From UBA7803 sp041395905 (lineage in GTDB: Bacteria > Pseudomonadota > Gammaproteobacteria > Pseudomonadales > Azotimanducaceae), in assembly GCA_041395905.1 (NCBI GenBank), contig JAWKZP010000008.1:124001-188000 (forward strand): DNA of 64,000 nucleotides, given 5' to 3'. The number at the start of each line of letters is the position of its first letter. Position 1 is the first letter of the stretch. The notes beneath the pieces were generated by a model. The model was not told the origin of the DNA and did no database searches. It saw only the letters and a list, made by a program, of their open reading frames with translations. Positions 1 to 9,620 of the stretch are shown piece by piece. The translations under genes and the position numbers were made by a program.

Positions 1-1023
1 GAGCGGGCATATGCCGGGCGCAGCGTGCCGGGGCGCGCTTCCGAGCTCGGGTTCAAAACGGGTGGCGAGATCGCCCGCATGCACGTCGACGTCGGCGACG
101 GCGTTGCCGCCGGCGACATCCTGGCCGCGCTCGACAGTGCCGGCATCGAGGCGGCACTCCAGCAGGCGCAGGCCGACGTGGCGCTCAGCGTTGCCAATCT
201 GGCTGTGCTGGAGGCTGAAACCCAGCTCGCAGCGCAGACGGAGGCACGCTTCCGGTCGCTGCGCGCATCCGGCAGCATCTCCGCACAGCTCTATGACGAG
301 CAACGCCTGACGTTGCGCGCCAAGCGCGCGCAGCTGCAGGTTGCGCGTGCCTCGCTGCAGCGGGCCGAGGCGGCCCGAGACGCGGCCCGCATCCTGCTGG
401 ACGAAGCGAGCATCCGTGCGCCCTACGCCGGAATCGTGCAGCAGCGACTGGTCGACGAGGGTACCCAGGTTGGGCCCGGACAGGCGATCTTCCGGCTGGT
501 GGAGACCAGCGGCGCGGAGGCCCAACGTGGGCATTCCCGAGCAGGTCACCGACAGCCTGGCGCCCGGCCGGGAATACCCGTGCGCTGGAACGGCCGCAGC
601 TATCCCGCGACCTTGAGCGCGGTGCTGCCCGAGATCGATCCAGCGACGCGCACCCTCACCGCGGTGCTGCGCCTGGGCGACACCGACATCCCGCTCGGCG
701 CGGTGGTGGAGCTTGCGCTGCAAAGCGAGGTGCCCGTCGCCGGCTACTGGTTGCCGGTGACGGCGCTGACCGAGAGCGATCGCGGCCTCTGGGGCGTCTT
801 CGTGGTGAACGACGAATCGACGCTGGAGCGACGCCTGGTGGAGGTTCTGCACGCGGAAACCGAGCGCGTCTACGTACGCGGCACGCTCGCGCCCGGCGAT
901 CGGGTAGTCAGCACGGGCGTACAGCGCCTGGTACCGGGGCAGAAGGTCGCAGGCTTCAACGCAGAGCTGGCACGCTCACGCGCGGCGGTTCCGGAGCGGC
1001 AGCCCGCCGGTCCCGGAGGCTGA
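1..1023 (+). CDS. RND efflux periplasmic adaptor (HlyD/MFP family), 5' end outside window
   Basis: Periplasmic membrane-fusion protein linking an inner-membrane RND pump to an outer-membrane channel. The frame is open to the window edge and the product already shows family sequence (YAGRSVPGRASELGF) before the first ATG at 25, so the true start lies upstream. Visible in order: a biotinyl-lipoyl-like half (GDGVAAGDILAALD), a coiled-coil hairpin rich in Ala, Gln and Arg (about nt 150-400), the second lipoyl half (IRAPYAGIVQQRLVDEGTQV), then a beta-barrel and membrane-proximal domain. The RND permease starts 7 bases after the stop, so they form one operon. Oddity: between the C runs at 521-523 and 577-579 the family-like sequence (NVGIPEQVTDSLAPGREYP) is in another frame, which suggests a pair of compensating one-base indels or sequencing errors. 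The substrate cannot be told. Confidence 0.9.
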   Translation, partial: ERAYAGRSVPGRASELGFKTGGEIARMHVDVGDGVAAGDILAALDSAGIEAALQQAQADVALSVANLAVLEAETQLAAQTEARFRSLRASGSISAQLYDEQRLTLRAKRAQLQVARASLQRAEAARDAARILLDEASIRAPYAGIVQQRLVDEGTQVGPGQAIFRLVETSGAEAQRGHSRAGHRQPGARPGIPVRWNGRSYPATLSAVLPEIDPATRTLTAVLRLGDTDIPLGAVVELALQSEVPVAGYWLPVTALTESDRGLWGVFVVNDESTLERRLVEVLHAETERVYVRGTLAPGDRVVSTGVQRLVPGQKVAGFNAELARSRAAVPERQPAGPGG

Positions 1024-1030
1024 GCCCGGA

Positions 1031-4000
1031 ATGCAGGTTTTCTACACCAATCCGCGCCTGAGCGCCCTGCTCGTCATCATGGTGCTGATGATGGGTGGTA
1101 CTGCGCTCATGAGCCTGGCGCGCCAGGAAGACCCCACCATGACCGAGCGCTACGCCGCGGTCACCACCTTCCTGCCGGGTGCCACGGCTCTGCGCATGGA
1201 GTCCCTCGTCAGTGAGCCCATCGAAACCAGGCTGCGGGAGATTCCCGAGATCCGCACGCTGAAGTCGAACTCCCGTGCCGGCTACTCGCTGATCGACGTC
1301 GAGCTCTACGACAGCGTAAACAAGGAACAGACCGACGTGGTCTGGTCGGAGGTGCGTGACAAGCTCACCGAAGCGCACGCCGACCTGCCCGTCGGCACCT
1401 CTGCGCCCCTGCTGCAGAAGCGCGCCCCGATCGCGTCCACCGTGATCGTCGCGCTCACCTGGGCCCAGGGCGGCGAAGCGCAGCTGGGCATCCTCACCCG
1501 ACTCGGCGAATCCCTGCAGATCCGCCTGGCCAACCTGCCCGCGACCCGCGAGACCGAGATCCACGGTGAGGCGGAGGAAGAGGTGCTGGTGACGGTCGAC
1601 CCCTATCGGCTCGCCGCAGCGGGCCTCGATGCCCGCCAGGTGGCGGCCCGGATCCGCAACGCCGATACCAAAACCTCGGCCGGCCGGTTACGCCACCAGA
1701 GCGCCGACCTGGTGGTGGAGGTGGATGCCGAGCTCGACTCGCCGGAGCGCATCGCGCGCATTCCCATCCGGGAGGACGGCCAGGGTCGCGTGCTGCGCGT
1801 GAGCGATGTCGCCGCGGTGACCAAAGCGGCCGTCGACCCACCCCGCACCCTGGCCTATCAGGGCAGCGAACGGGCCGTGTTCGTCATGGCCAAGATGGAA
1901 CCGGACCAGCAGATCGATACCTGGATAGCCAGGGCAATGGCCACGATCGACGGTTTCCGCTCCGAGCTGCCCCCGGGGGTGAAGCTCGAGGTGGTGTACA
2001 ACCAGAACGACTACACCGGCGCCCGCATGCGCGAGCTGCTGGCCAACCTGGTTTCAGCGCTGGTGATCGTGCTGGCCACGCTGCTGTGGTTCATGGGTGT
2101 GCGCTCCGCTCTGACCGTGGGTATCGCGCTGCCCCTTTCGGCAGCCATGGTGCTCGGATTCATGAACCTGATGAGCGTGCCGCTGCACCAGATGTCGGTG
2201 ACCGGACTGATCATCTCGCTGGGCCTGCTGATCGACAACGCCATCGTGGTGGTCGAGGAGTACAAACTCTGCCGCCGGCGGGGTCTGGAGATTCCTGACG
2301 CCATCTCCGCAGCAATCCGCCACCTGCTGATCCCCCTCGGTGCCTCCACCGCAACCACCGTGTTTGCCTTTCTAACCATCGCCCTTGCGCCGGGCGGCGT
2401 CGGTGACTTCACCGGCACTATCGGCCTGTCCGTGGTGCTGGCGGTGACCAGCTCGTACTTCCTGGCCATGACCGTAGTGCCTGCAATCACGGGTTTTGTC
2501 GAACAGCGCTGGCCACACGCAACGGCGAGCGATGGTGAGCGCCGCTGGTGGCACGACGGATTCTCCAGCGCGGCTCTCACACGCTGGTATCGGCACAGTC
2601 TGCAGACGGTGCTGCAGCGTCGATGGCGGGCGCTGGCGGTGGGCTGCGTGTTGCCGCTGATCGGGTTTCTGCTGGCACCTACCCTCACCCAGCAGTTCTT
2701 TCCGCCGGTCGACCGCAATCAGTTTCAAATCCAGATTCAGCTGCCCGCGCAGGCATCCGTCTGGGAAACCAGCGCGGCCGTTGCGCGCGCCCAGGAGATT
2801 CTGGAGCGCTTTCCCGACGTTCTCGCCAGCCACTGGACCGTGGGAGAGGGTGCGCCGCGCACCTACTACAACGTCATGCTGATGAATGACGGCGTTTCCA
2901 GCTTCGCGAGCGGCTGGGTGGATACCACATCGCCGGAGTCGACCCGGGCGCTGCTGCCGGAGCTGCAACAGCGCCTGTCCGCGGCGCTGCCCAACGCACA
3001 GGTGCTGGCTCTGCCGTTCGAACAGGGGCCGCCGTTCGATGCGCCCATCGAAGTACGCGTCGTGGGTCCGGATCTGAACACGCTGAGACTGCTCAGCGAC
3101 GAGCTGCGTCTGATTCTCTCGACCCTGCCCGACGTGACCTACACGCGTGCCGGCATTTCCGCGTCAGAACCCAAGCTGGTGTTCCGTCCCAACGAAAACC
3201 CCGCCGCCGCTGCCGGCATCAGCACCGGCGAGCTGCCGGAACGCCTGAACGCGGCACTCAGCGGCAGCCTCGCCGGCACCGTGCAGGAAGGCAACACGGA
3301 GCTCGACGTGCGCGTGCGCGTGGGGGATGCCCGGCGCGACGACGTGAGCGATCTCAGCAGTCTGCCCATCGTCAGCACCCAGGGCGGGTCAGTGCCGCTG
3401 GACGCGCTGGGCAGCTGGCGCCTCGAGCCCACCGCTTCGGCGATAGAACGGTACCAGGGCGAGCGGATCAGCAGCGTGAGGGCGTTTCTCGAACCGTTCG
3501 TGCTGCCTGCAGGCGTGATGGCGCAGTTCCGCGCAGCACTGGCTGAGCACGAGCTGCAGATACCCGACGGCTACCGGCTCGACATCGGCGGCGAGGAGGA
3601 GGAGCGCGCTGAGCAGATGGGAAACCTGCTCTCGGTATTCGTCCTGTTCGCCATTGCCATGGCCGCGGTGGTGATCCTGTCGCTGAACTCCTTCCGCCAG
3701 GCGGGCATCATCGGTATCGTCGCCCTGCTCAGTTTCGGGCTGGCACTGTTCGGGGTGCGCCTGTTCGGTTACCCCTTCGGCTTTCAGGCGCTGATCGGCT
3801 CTCTCGGCATGGTGGGGCTGGCCATCAACGGTGCCATCATCGTGCTGTCGGCGCTCAAGGCGGATGCCGGCGCCAGCACCGGCGAGCTCGGCGCCACCGT
3901 CGACGTGGTGGTGGACGCGAGCCGGCACATTCTCTCCACCACCGTCACCACAGTGGGCGGGTTCATCCCGCTGATCCTGTTCGGCGGCACGTTCTGGCCG

Positions 4001-4237
4001 CCGCTGGCCACGGCCATCGCCGGCGGCGTCGCAGGTTCCGCCATTCTGGCCCTGTACACCGTGCCTGGCATGTACCTGCATCTGGTCCGCCGCCAGCGGG
4101 CGCGCGCAGCCAGCCGCCTCGATGCGACTGCATCCGGACCCGAGACATCGGATTGTTCGCCGCCGCCCGATCAGGGTCCGCAACGGGTCGGCCGGGCCCC
4201 GCGCAGCCCGAGTCAGGTCAGCACGCTGGCGTCGTAA
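1031..4237 (+). CDS. RND efflux transporter permease (AcrB/HAE-type superfamily)
   Basis: Proton-driven inner-membrane pump of 1068 residues, the usual RND size plus a tail of about 45 residues. It has the family layout: an N-terminal TM helix, a first large periplasmic loop (PTMTERYAAVTTFLPGA), TM helices 2-6, a second large loop, and a C-terminal TM bundle. The TM4 proton-relay motif reads GLLIDNAIVVVEEY, with Asp near residue 402 and Asn where AcrB has a second Asp. It follows the adaptor by 7 bases, and no outer-membrane channel gene is in the window. The low-complexity C-terminal tail overlaps the 3' end of the convergent threonine ammonia-lyase gene by 25 bases. The substrate is unknown; the single relay Asp recalls export of amphiphiles rather than a specific drug, but that is inference. 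Confidence 0.93.
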   Translation: MQVFYTNPRLSALLVIMVLMMGGTALMSLARQEDPTMTERYAAVTTFLPGATALRMESLVSEPIETRLREIPEIRTLKSNSRAGYSLIDVELYDSVNKEQTDVVWSEVRDKLTEAHADLPVGTSAPLLQKRAPIASTVIVALTWAQGGEAQLGILTRLGESLQIRLANLPATRETEIHGEAEEEVLVTVDPYRLAAAGLDARQVAARIRNADTKTSAGRLRHQSADLVVEVDAELDSPERIARIPIREDGQGRVLRVSDVAAVTKAAVDPPRTLAYQGSERAVFVMAKMEPDQQIDTWIARAMATIDGFRSELPPGVKLEVVYNQNDYTGARMRELLANLVSALVIVLATLLWFMGVRSALTVGIALPLSAAMVLGFMNLMSVPLHQMSVTGLIISLGLLIDNAIVVVEEYKLCRRRGLEIPDAISAAIRHLLIPLGASTATTVFAFLTIALAPGGVGDFTGTIGLSVVLAVTSSYFLAMTVVPAITGFVEQRWPHATASDGERRWWHDGFSSAALTRWYRHSLQTVLQRRWRALAVGCVLPLIGFLLAPTLTQQFFPPVDRNQFQIQIQLPAQASVWETSAAVARAQEILERFPDVLASHWTVGEGAPRTYYNVMLMNDGVSSFASGWVDTTSPESTRALLPELQQRLSAALPNAQVLALPFEQGPPFDAPIEVRVVGPDLNTLRLLSDELRLILSTLPDVTYTRAGISASEPKLVFRPNENPAAAAGISTGELPERLNAALSGSLAGTVQEGNTELDVRVRVGDARRDDVSDLSSLPIVSTQGGSVPLDALGSWRLEPTASAIERYQGERISSVRAFLEPFVLPAGVMAQFRAALAEHELQIPDGYRLDIGGEEEERAEQMGNLLSVFVLFAIAMAAVVILSLNSFRQAGIIGIVALLSFGLALFGVRLFGYPFGFQALIGSLGMVGLAINGAIIVLSALKADAGASTGELGATVDVVVDASRHILSTTVTTVGGFIPLILFGGTFWPPLATAIAGGVAGSAILALYTVPGMYLHLVRRQRARAASRLDATASGPETSDCSPPPDQGPQRVGRAPRSPSQVSTLAS

Positions 4238-5415
4238 CCGTGGGCGGCAAGCGCCGCCACCACCTGATCGACCTGCTCCTCGCCGCGCAGTTCCAGCACC
4301 AGCTGCACCATGGTCGCGCGCACCGAAGATCCGCCGAAGGCGCGCTGATGCTCGATGTCGATGATGTTGCTCTCCAGGTCGCCCAGGACCCGCGTGATGT
4401 CGGCGAGCGATCCCGGCACATCGGGGATCTCAACCCGGAAACGCACCAGCCGCCGGGTTCGCACCAGGCCGCGCTGCAGCACGGAGCAGAGGATCATCAT
4501 GTCGATGTTGCCCCCGGACAATATCAGCACCGTGCGTTTGCCGCGAAAGCGCTCGCGCGCGCAGCGCACCGCCGCCAGGGCGGTAGCGCCGGCCCCCTCC
4601 ACCAACGTCTTCTCGATCTCGAGCAGCATGAAGATGCTCTGCTCGACGTCCTCCTCGCGCACCATCAGCATGTCGTCGACACACTCGCGGATCACCGGCA
4701 GGGTGTTGCGGCCGGGCGACTTGACGGCGATCCCCTCGGCCACGGTGGCCGCGGGACCGACCCGCCCGGGCAGTCCATGGAAGGCGTCATGGGCGGCCGC
4801 GAACCGCTCCACCTGCACGCCGATCACTTCGATTCCGGATTGCCGGCCCTTGACGGCCGTGGCGACGCCGCTGATCAGACCGCCGCCGCCCACGGGCACA
4901 ACCACGCAATCGAGGTCGCTCACCTGATCCAGAATCTCGAGACCGAGCGTTCCCTGGCCTGCCATGACCCGGGGATCGTCGAACGGGTGCACCAGTGTCA
5001 GGCCCCGTTCGGCCGCCAGGGTCTCGGTGAAGCTCAGGGTCTCGTCGAACTGGCTGCCGTGCAGAATCACTTCGGCACCATGGACGCGCGTCTGCGCTAC
5101 CTTGGCATTGGGCGTGTAGCGAGGCATGACGATGCAGGTGGGCACACCCAGCCGGCGGCCGTGATACGCCAGGGCCTGGGCGTGGTTGCCCGCGGACATG
5201 GCGATGACCCCGGCCGCGCGTTCGGCGACGCTGAGCTGCAGCAGGCAGTTGAGCGCACCACGCTCCTTGAACGACGCGGTGAACTGCAGATTCTCGAATT
5301 TGAGGTAGAGATCGGCGCCCGTCAGCTGCGACAGCGTGGCGCTGTGCAGGCACGGCGTGCACAGCACCTGACCCGCGATTCGCGCCCGGGCCGCTTCTAT
5401 GTCGGCAAGCTGCAT
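4213..5415 (-). CDS. ilvA: Threonine ammonia-lyase, medium form with one ACT domain
   Basis: PLP-dependent fold-type II enzyme of 400 residues that deaminates L-threonine (and often L-serine) to 2-oxobutyrate (pyruvate). Lys50 in FTASFKERGA is the expected Schiff-base lysine; SAGNHAQ (75-81) and the tetraglycine phosphate loop PVGGGGL (174-180) are the other cofactor motifs. The C-terminal ~75 residues (RFRVEIPDVPGSLADITRVLG) form one ACT domain, matching the IlvA/TdcB medium form rather than the two-ACT IlvA of E. coli. A good Shine-Dalgarno (AAGGAGAACTTCG before ATG) fixes the start. Convergent overlap of 25 bases with the RND pump gene. Could serve isoleucine synthesis or threonine catabolism; there are no ilv neighbours to decide. 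Confidence 0.92.
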   Translation of the reverse strand: MQLADIEAARARIAGQVLCTPCLHSATLSQLTGADLYLKFENLQFTASFKERGALNCLLQLSVAERAAGVIAMSAGNHAQALAYHGRRLGVPTCIVMPRYTPNAKVAQTRVHGAEVILHGSQFDETLSFTETLAAERGLTLVHPFDDPRVMAGQGTLGLEILDQVSDLDCVVVPVGGGGLISGVATAVKGRQSGIEVIGVQVERFAAAHDAFHGLPGRVGPAATVAEGIAVKSPGRNTLPVIRECVDDMLMVREEDVEQSIFMLLEIEKTLVEGAGATALAAVRCARERFRGKRTVLILSGGNIDMMILCSVLQRGLVRTRRLVRFRVEIPDVPGSLADITRVLGDLESNIIDIEHQRAFGGSSVRATMVQLVLELRGEEQVDQVVAALAAHGYDASVLT

Positions 5416-5483
5416 CGAAGTTCTCCTTGGCGGCGAGTATACTCCGCGCTCCCCCGCCCTCCCTATCCCGACCCTGCCCGCGT

Positions 5484-5945
5484 ATGAAGCACCTGCTCAT
5501 CGTCTACCACTCGAAGACCGGCAATACCGGGGCCCTGGCCGAGGCCGCGCGCCGCGGTGCGGCCAGCGAGCTGGTGAGCGGCGTGACGGTGCGCTGCCTG
5601 CGTGCTGCGGAAGCGGGCGCCGACGATCTGCTCTGGGCCGGCGCGCTGCTGCTCGGCACGCCGGAGAACTTCGGCTACATGTCGGGCGCCCTCAAGGACT
5701 TCTTCGACCGTACCTTCTACGAGGTGGAGGGACGCATCCAGCCGCTGCCCTACAGCGTGTTCATCAGCGCCGGGAACGACGGCAGCGGCGCCCTGCGCGC
5801 CATCCGCCGCATAGGCAACGGATATCCCCTGGTGGAAGTCCAGGAGCCGCTCGTAGCCAGAGGGGAGATCACCGCGGCCCACCTGGCGCGCAGCGAAGAG
5901 CTCGGTCTGACGCTGGCCGCCGGCCTCGAAGCGGGCATCTACTGA
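5484..5945 (+). CDS. Flavodoxin-fold NAD(P)H-dependent reductase
   Basis: A 153-residue flavodoxin-like protein. The first strand and FMN phosphate loop are clear (LLIVYHSKTGNTGALAEA), and the second flavin loop reads GTPENFGYMSGALKDFFDRTFYEV. The frame extends upstream to 5427, but residues there are low complexity, and ATG 5484 places the beta-strand at the N-terminus as in the family. Divergent from ilvA; the spacer carries a palindromic AGTATACT (TATACT at 5438-5443) that could act as a -10 element on either strand. Redox partner unknown. Confidence 0.8.
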   Translation: MKHLLIVYHSKTGNTGALAEAARRGAASELVSGVTVRCLRAAEAGADDLLWAGALLLGTPENFGYMSGALKDFFDRTFYEVEGRIQPLPYSVFISAGNDGSGALRAIRRIGNGYPLVEVQEPLVARGEITAAHLARSEELGLTLAAGLEAGIY

Positions 5946-6011
5946 GGCGCAGCCCGCCACAGGGACCCTGCCCGCCGAACGATCTCCCGGGCGCGGGGGG
6001 AAGGTGCTATC

Positions 6012-7241
6012 GTGAACGCCATGGCAGATCGTAGCGCCAGAGTTCTTCACAGCATCGCCGAGATCGACGCCGCCAGCTGGAACGACTGCGCCAACCCGCA
6101 GTCCGGCCCGGACGGCGGCGTTCCCGCGTACAACCCGTTCCTGCGCCACGAGTTCCTCGACGCGCTCGAAGCCAGCGGCAGCGCTGTGGCCGACACCGGC
6201 TGGCAGCCGTTTCACCTGGCCCTGGAGGAAGGCGGCGTGCTGCTCGGCGTGGTGCCCCTGTATCTCAAGAATCACTCCCGCGGCGAGTACGTGTTCGATC
6301 ACTCCTGGGCCGACGCCTGGCATCGGGCCGGCGGACACTATTACCCGAAGCTGCAGTGCAGCGTCCCCTTCACCCCGGCGACCGGCCGGCGGCTGCTGGC
6401 ACGTGACGACAGCGACGCCACGCGCCGCCTGCTGCTGGGAGCCTGCGTGCAGGTCGCCGACCAGATCGACGTATCCTCGCTGCACATCACCTTTCTGCCG
6501 GAAGCGGAGTGGCAACTGGCCGGCGAGATGGGTTACCTGCAGCGCATGGACCAGCAGTTCCACTGGCACAATGCCGGCTACCGCTCGTTCGAGGAGTTCC
6601 TCGCCGAGCTGTCTTCGAAGAAGCGCAAGAACCTGCGCCGCGAGCGCCGTGACGCGCTGGCAGGCGGCATCGAGATCGAGTGGGTGACCGGTGCCGACCT
6701 CACCGAGGCGCACTGGGACGCGTTCTACCGGTTCTACGTCGACACGGGCTCACGCAAGTGGGGCTCACCCTATCTCACCCGCAAGTTCTTCAGCCTGGTG
6801 AGCGAGCGCATGGCCCAGGACGTGCTGCTGATCATGTGCCGGCGCGACGGGCGTTACGTCGCCGGCGCCCTCAACTTCATTGGCGGCGACACGCTGTACG
6901 GGCGCCACTGGGGCTGCATCGAGGACCACCCGTTTCTGCACTTCGAGACCTGCTACTACCAGGCCATCGACTTTGCCATCGCGCGCGGGCTGAAGCGGGT
7001 CGAAGCGGGCGCCCAGGGCGGCCACAAGGTCGTGCGCGGCTACCTGCCCGAACCCACCTACAGCGCACACTGGATCCGCGACGCCGGTTTCCGCCGCGCG
7101 GTCGCCGACTTTCTGGAACGCGAACGCGAATACGTGCGCGAGGACATCCGCTACGTCGAAGCCCACACGCCGTTCAAGTCGAGCGTGGATCTGGAGAAAG
7201 TGCGCGACCCGGGCCGGATCGCGCTCGCGGACGAAGACTGA
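6012..7241 (+). CDS. FemAB-like / GNAT-fold acyltransferase ('peptidogalycan biosynthesis' family)
   Basis: 409-residue cytosolic protein of the family usually labelled FemAB-like or GNAT (PF04339 type). Recognisable stretches are PAYNPFLRHEFLDALEASGS, the HSWADAWHRAGGHYYPKLQ core, the basic SSKKRKNLRRERRDAL and the C-terminal EAGAQGGHKVVRGYLPEPTYSAHWI, which is strongly conserved in this family. The biochemical role is not established; the name rests on fold similarity to FemAB peptidyltransferases. Start: GTG 6012 sits behind a purine-rich GGGGGGAAGG; ATG 6021 is the alternative. Confidence 0.85.
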   Translation: MNAMADRSARVLHSIAEIDAASWNDCANPQSGPDGGVPAYNPFLRHEFLDALEASGSAVADTGWQPFHLALEEGGVLLGVVPLYLKNHSRGEYVFDHSWADAWHRAGGHYYPKLQCSVPFTPATGRRLLARDDSDATRRLLLGACVQVADQIDVSSLHITFLPEAEWQLAGEMGYLQRMDQQFHWHNAGYRSFEEFLAELSSKKRKNLRRERRDALAGGIEIEWVTGADLTEAHWDAFYRFYVDTGSRKWGSPYLTRKFFSLVSERMAQDVLLIMCRRDGRYVAGALNFIGGDTLYGRHWGCIEDHPFLHFETCYYQAIDFAIARGLKRVEAGAQGGHKVVRGYLPEPTYSAHWIRDAGFRRAVADFLEREREYVREDIRYVEAHTPFKSSVDLEKVRDPGRIALADED

Positions 7242-7304
7242 ATCACCACCGGCAGCGCCGCCACGAGAAGACCCGTACCGCCGGCGGGCTCGGCACCGTT
7301 CGGG

Positions 7305-8132
7305 TCAGGATGCGCTGCGCGCGCTGCTGACGGCCTCGCGCAGTCGCCGCAGATAGGCCTGCACCCGACGCACGTTGTCCGGCCCGGTGCGCAGCAACTG
7401 CTTCTGGAGCGGCTTCAGCGACTCGAGCGCCGGGTCGGCATAGACGTAGAGCACGTTGGGACGCTCGAGCGCCACATCGCCTTCCAGCACGGGTACGGCC
7501 AGCAGCCCATCGATGGCGGATTCCAGCAGGCTCGGCCCGTCGGCATGCTCGCCGAGCTCGTCCAGGGCCTGCCCGAGCAGCGGTTCCACCTTCACCAGCA
7601 GCGCCGCGACCGCATCGGGATCCATCTGTTCGAGCTGGGCTACGTAACCGTCGTAGCGGGCGAAGCCGGCCGGATCCATCAGGTATTGATCGTCGCGCTC
7701 GATCACGGGAAACGCGCCCGCCGGCGCCAGGAATGCCAGCTGGCGACGCGGATAGTCACCCCGGGCAGCATTTTCCAGCACCACGGCAAGGCGCCGCAGC
7801 AGATCACCCTGCTCGAGCCACGGCTGCGGCACGCCGAGCGGCGCAAGCGCCTCCACGACCAGGGGATCGCTCTCCTCCAGCGGGGGCAGCGGCGCCGCTG
7901 CCGGCTCGACGGTGAGTGGTGCCGGTTCGCTCACCGGTACCTGCGCGTCCGATTGCGACCCTGGCTGCGACCCCGGCGTGGGCGGCGGGGCGGGCGCGGT
8001 CTGCTGCTCCGCGGCCGGCTCCGGCTTCGATCCGAAACCGGGAAACCCGCCCGGGAGAAACTGCAGGACGACGATCACGAGGGCTGCCACGACCAGCGCG
8101 GCGATCAGCACGGTTCTGTTCATAGTGGACAT
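7305..8132 (-). CDS. DUF3014 membrane-anchored protein
   Basis: 275 residues: one N-terminal TM anchor (TVLIAALVVAALVIVVLQFL), a Pro/Ala/Gln-rich linker of about 60 residues, then a globular domain beginning PPLEESDPLVVEAL. The features WLEQGDLLRRLAVVLENAARGDYPR and NVLYVYADPALESLKPLQKQLLRTGPDNVRRVQAYLR are typical of DUF3014 proteins of gammaproteobacteria. Probably a periplasmic-facing anchored protein; function unknown. Divergent from asnS. ATG 8132 and ATG 8123 are both possible, neither with a strong Shine-Dalgarno. Confidence 0.78.
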   Translation of the reverse strand: MSTMNRTVLIAALVVAALVIVVLQFLPGGFPGFGSKPEPAAEQQTAPAPPPTPGSQPGSQSDAQVPVSEPAPLTVEPAAAPLPPLEESDPLVVEALAPLGVPQPWLEQGDLLRRLAVVLENAARGDYPRRQLAFLAPAGAFPVIERDDQYLMDPAGFARYDGYVAQLEQMDPDAVAALLVKVEPLLGQALDELGEHADGPSLLESAIDGLLAVPVLEGDVALERPNVLYVYADPALESLKPLQKQLLRTGPDNVRRVQAYLRRLREAVSSARSAS

Positions 8133-8213
8133 TTGACCAGAGGCGACGCCACTTTATCCAAGCAGGCGGTGAATTCCATTATGATTCCATATTCGTTCAA
8201 CACGCACACGGCA

Positions 8214-9611
8214 ATGTCCAACACCCCCATCAGGTCGATTCTCCGCGGCGACGTTCCCATCGGCACCAGCATCACCATCAACGGCTGGGTCCGGTCGCGC
8301 CGCACCTCCAAGGGCGGCTTCTCGTTCATTCACGTCAACGATGGCTCATGCCTGGACAACGTACAGGCGGTAGCCGACGACAGCCTGCCCAACTACGGCA
8401 GCGAGATCGCGGAGCTCTCGACCGGTTGCTCGGTGTCCATCGACGGCACGGTGGTGGCATCCGAGGGTCGGGGTCAGGAGTGCGAGGTCAAGGCCAGCGC
8501 CGTGCGCGTGCTCGGCGGGGTGGAGGATCCGGAACATTATCCCATCGCCAAGAAGCACCACACCTTCGAGTACCTGCGCAGCGTCGCCCACCTGCGTCCG
8601 CGCACCAACACCTTCGGCGCCATCAGCCGGGTGCGCCATACGGTGGCGCAGGCGGTGCACCGGTACTTCGACGCCAATGGTTTCTGCTGGGTCAACACGC
8701 CGATCATCACCGCAAGCGACTGCGAGGGCGCCGGCGCGCTGTTCCGGGTCTCGACGCTGGATCTGGCAAACCGTGGTGCCCCCGCGTCGGGCGGCGACCC
8801 CTGGTTGCAGGATTTTTTCGGCACCCAGACCTACCTCACCGTGTCCGGGCAGCTGAACGTGGAAAGCTACTGCCTCGCGCTGTCCAAGGTGTACACGTTC
8901 GGCCCCACGTTTCGTGCCGAGAACTCCAACACCAGTCGCCATCTGGCGGAATTCTGGATGATCGAGCCCGAGATCGCCTTTGCCGACCTCGGTGACAACG
9001 CGGACCTGGCCGAGGATTTCCTCAAGTCGGTGATCGGCGAGGTGCTCGCCCGCTGTCCGGAAGACATGGCGTTTTTCGCCGAGCGGATCGACAAGGACGC
9101 CATAGCCCGGCTCGAGCACGTGGTCAGCACGCCGTTCGAGCGCATCGACTACAGCGAGGCGATCCGCATTCTCGAGCGGGCCGGCGTCGACTTCGAGTTC
9201 CCGGTGCGCTGGGGACTCGACCTGCAGTCGGAACACGAGCGCTACCTCACCGAGCAGCACGTCAAAGGCCCCGTGGTGGTAGTCAACTACCCCAAGGAGA
9301 TCAAGGCGTTCTACATGCGCCTGAACGACGACGACCGTACCGTCGCGGCCATGGACGTGCTGGTGCCCGGCGTGGGCGAGATCGTGGGCGGCAGCCAGCG
9401 CGAGGAGCGCCTGTCGGTGCTGGATGCGCGCATGGCCGAGCAGGGTCTGGGCGACGAGCTGTGGTGGTATCGTGACCTGCGCCGCTACGGCACCGTGCCG
9501 CATGCGGGCTTCGGCCTCGGGCTCGAGCGTCTGGTGCTGTACATGACCGGCATGGAAAACATCCGTGACGTGATCCCGTTTCCGCGCGTGCCCAACAGCG
9601 CCAGCTTCTGA
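8214..9611 (+). CDS. asnS: Asparaginyl-tRNA synthetase
   Basis: Class IIb aminoacyl-tRNA synthetase of 465 residues, the length of E. coli AsnS. An N-terminal OB-fold anticodon-binding domain (INGWVRSRRTSKGGFSFIHV) is followed by a class II catalytic core with FGPTFRAENSNTSRHLAEFWM (motif 2) and GFGLGLERLVLYMTG (motif 3). Start taken at ATG 8214, which aligns with the family N-terminus; an in-frame ATG at 8181 would add 11 residues and overlaps a TATGAT element (8180-8185) that may be the -10. The ABC exporter gene follows after 9 bases. Confidence 0.96.
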   Translation: MSNTPIRSILRGDVPIGTSITINGWVRSRRTSKGGFSFIHVNDGSCLDNVQAVADDSLPNYGSEIAELSTGCSVSIDGTVVASEGRGQECEVKASAVRVLGGVEDPEHYPIAKKHHTFEYLRSVAHLRPRTNTFGAISRVRHTVAQAVHRYFDANGFCWVNTPIITASDCEGAGALFRVSTLDLANRGAPASGGDPWLQDFFGTQTYLTVSGQLNVESYCLALSKVYTFGPTFRAENSNTSRHLAEFWMIEPEIAFADLGDNADLAEDFLKSVIGEVLARCPEDMAFFAERIDKDAIARLEHVVSTPFERIDYSEAIRILERAGVDFEFPVRWGLDLQSEHERYLTEQHVKGPVVVVNYPKEIKAFYMRLNDDDRTVAAMDVLVPGVGEIVGGSQREERLSVLDARMAEQGLGDELWWYRDLRRYGTVPHAGFGLGLERLVLYMTGMENIRDVIPFPRVPNSASF

Positions 9612-9620
9612 GGCCACCGC

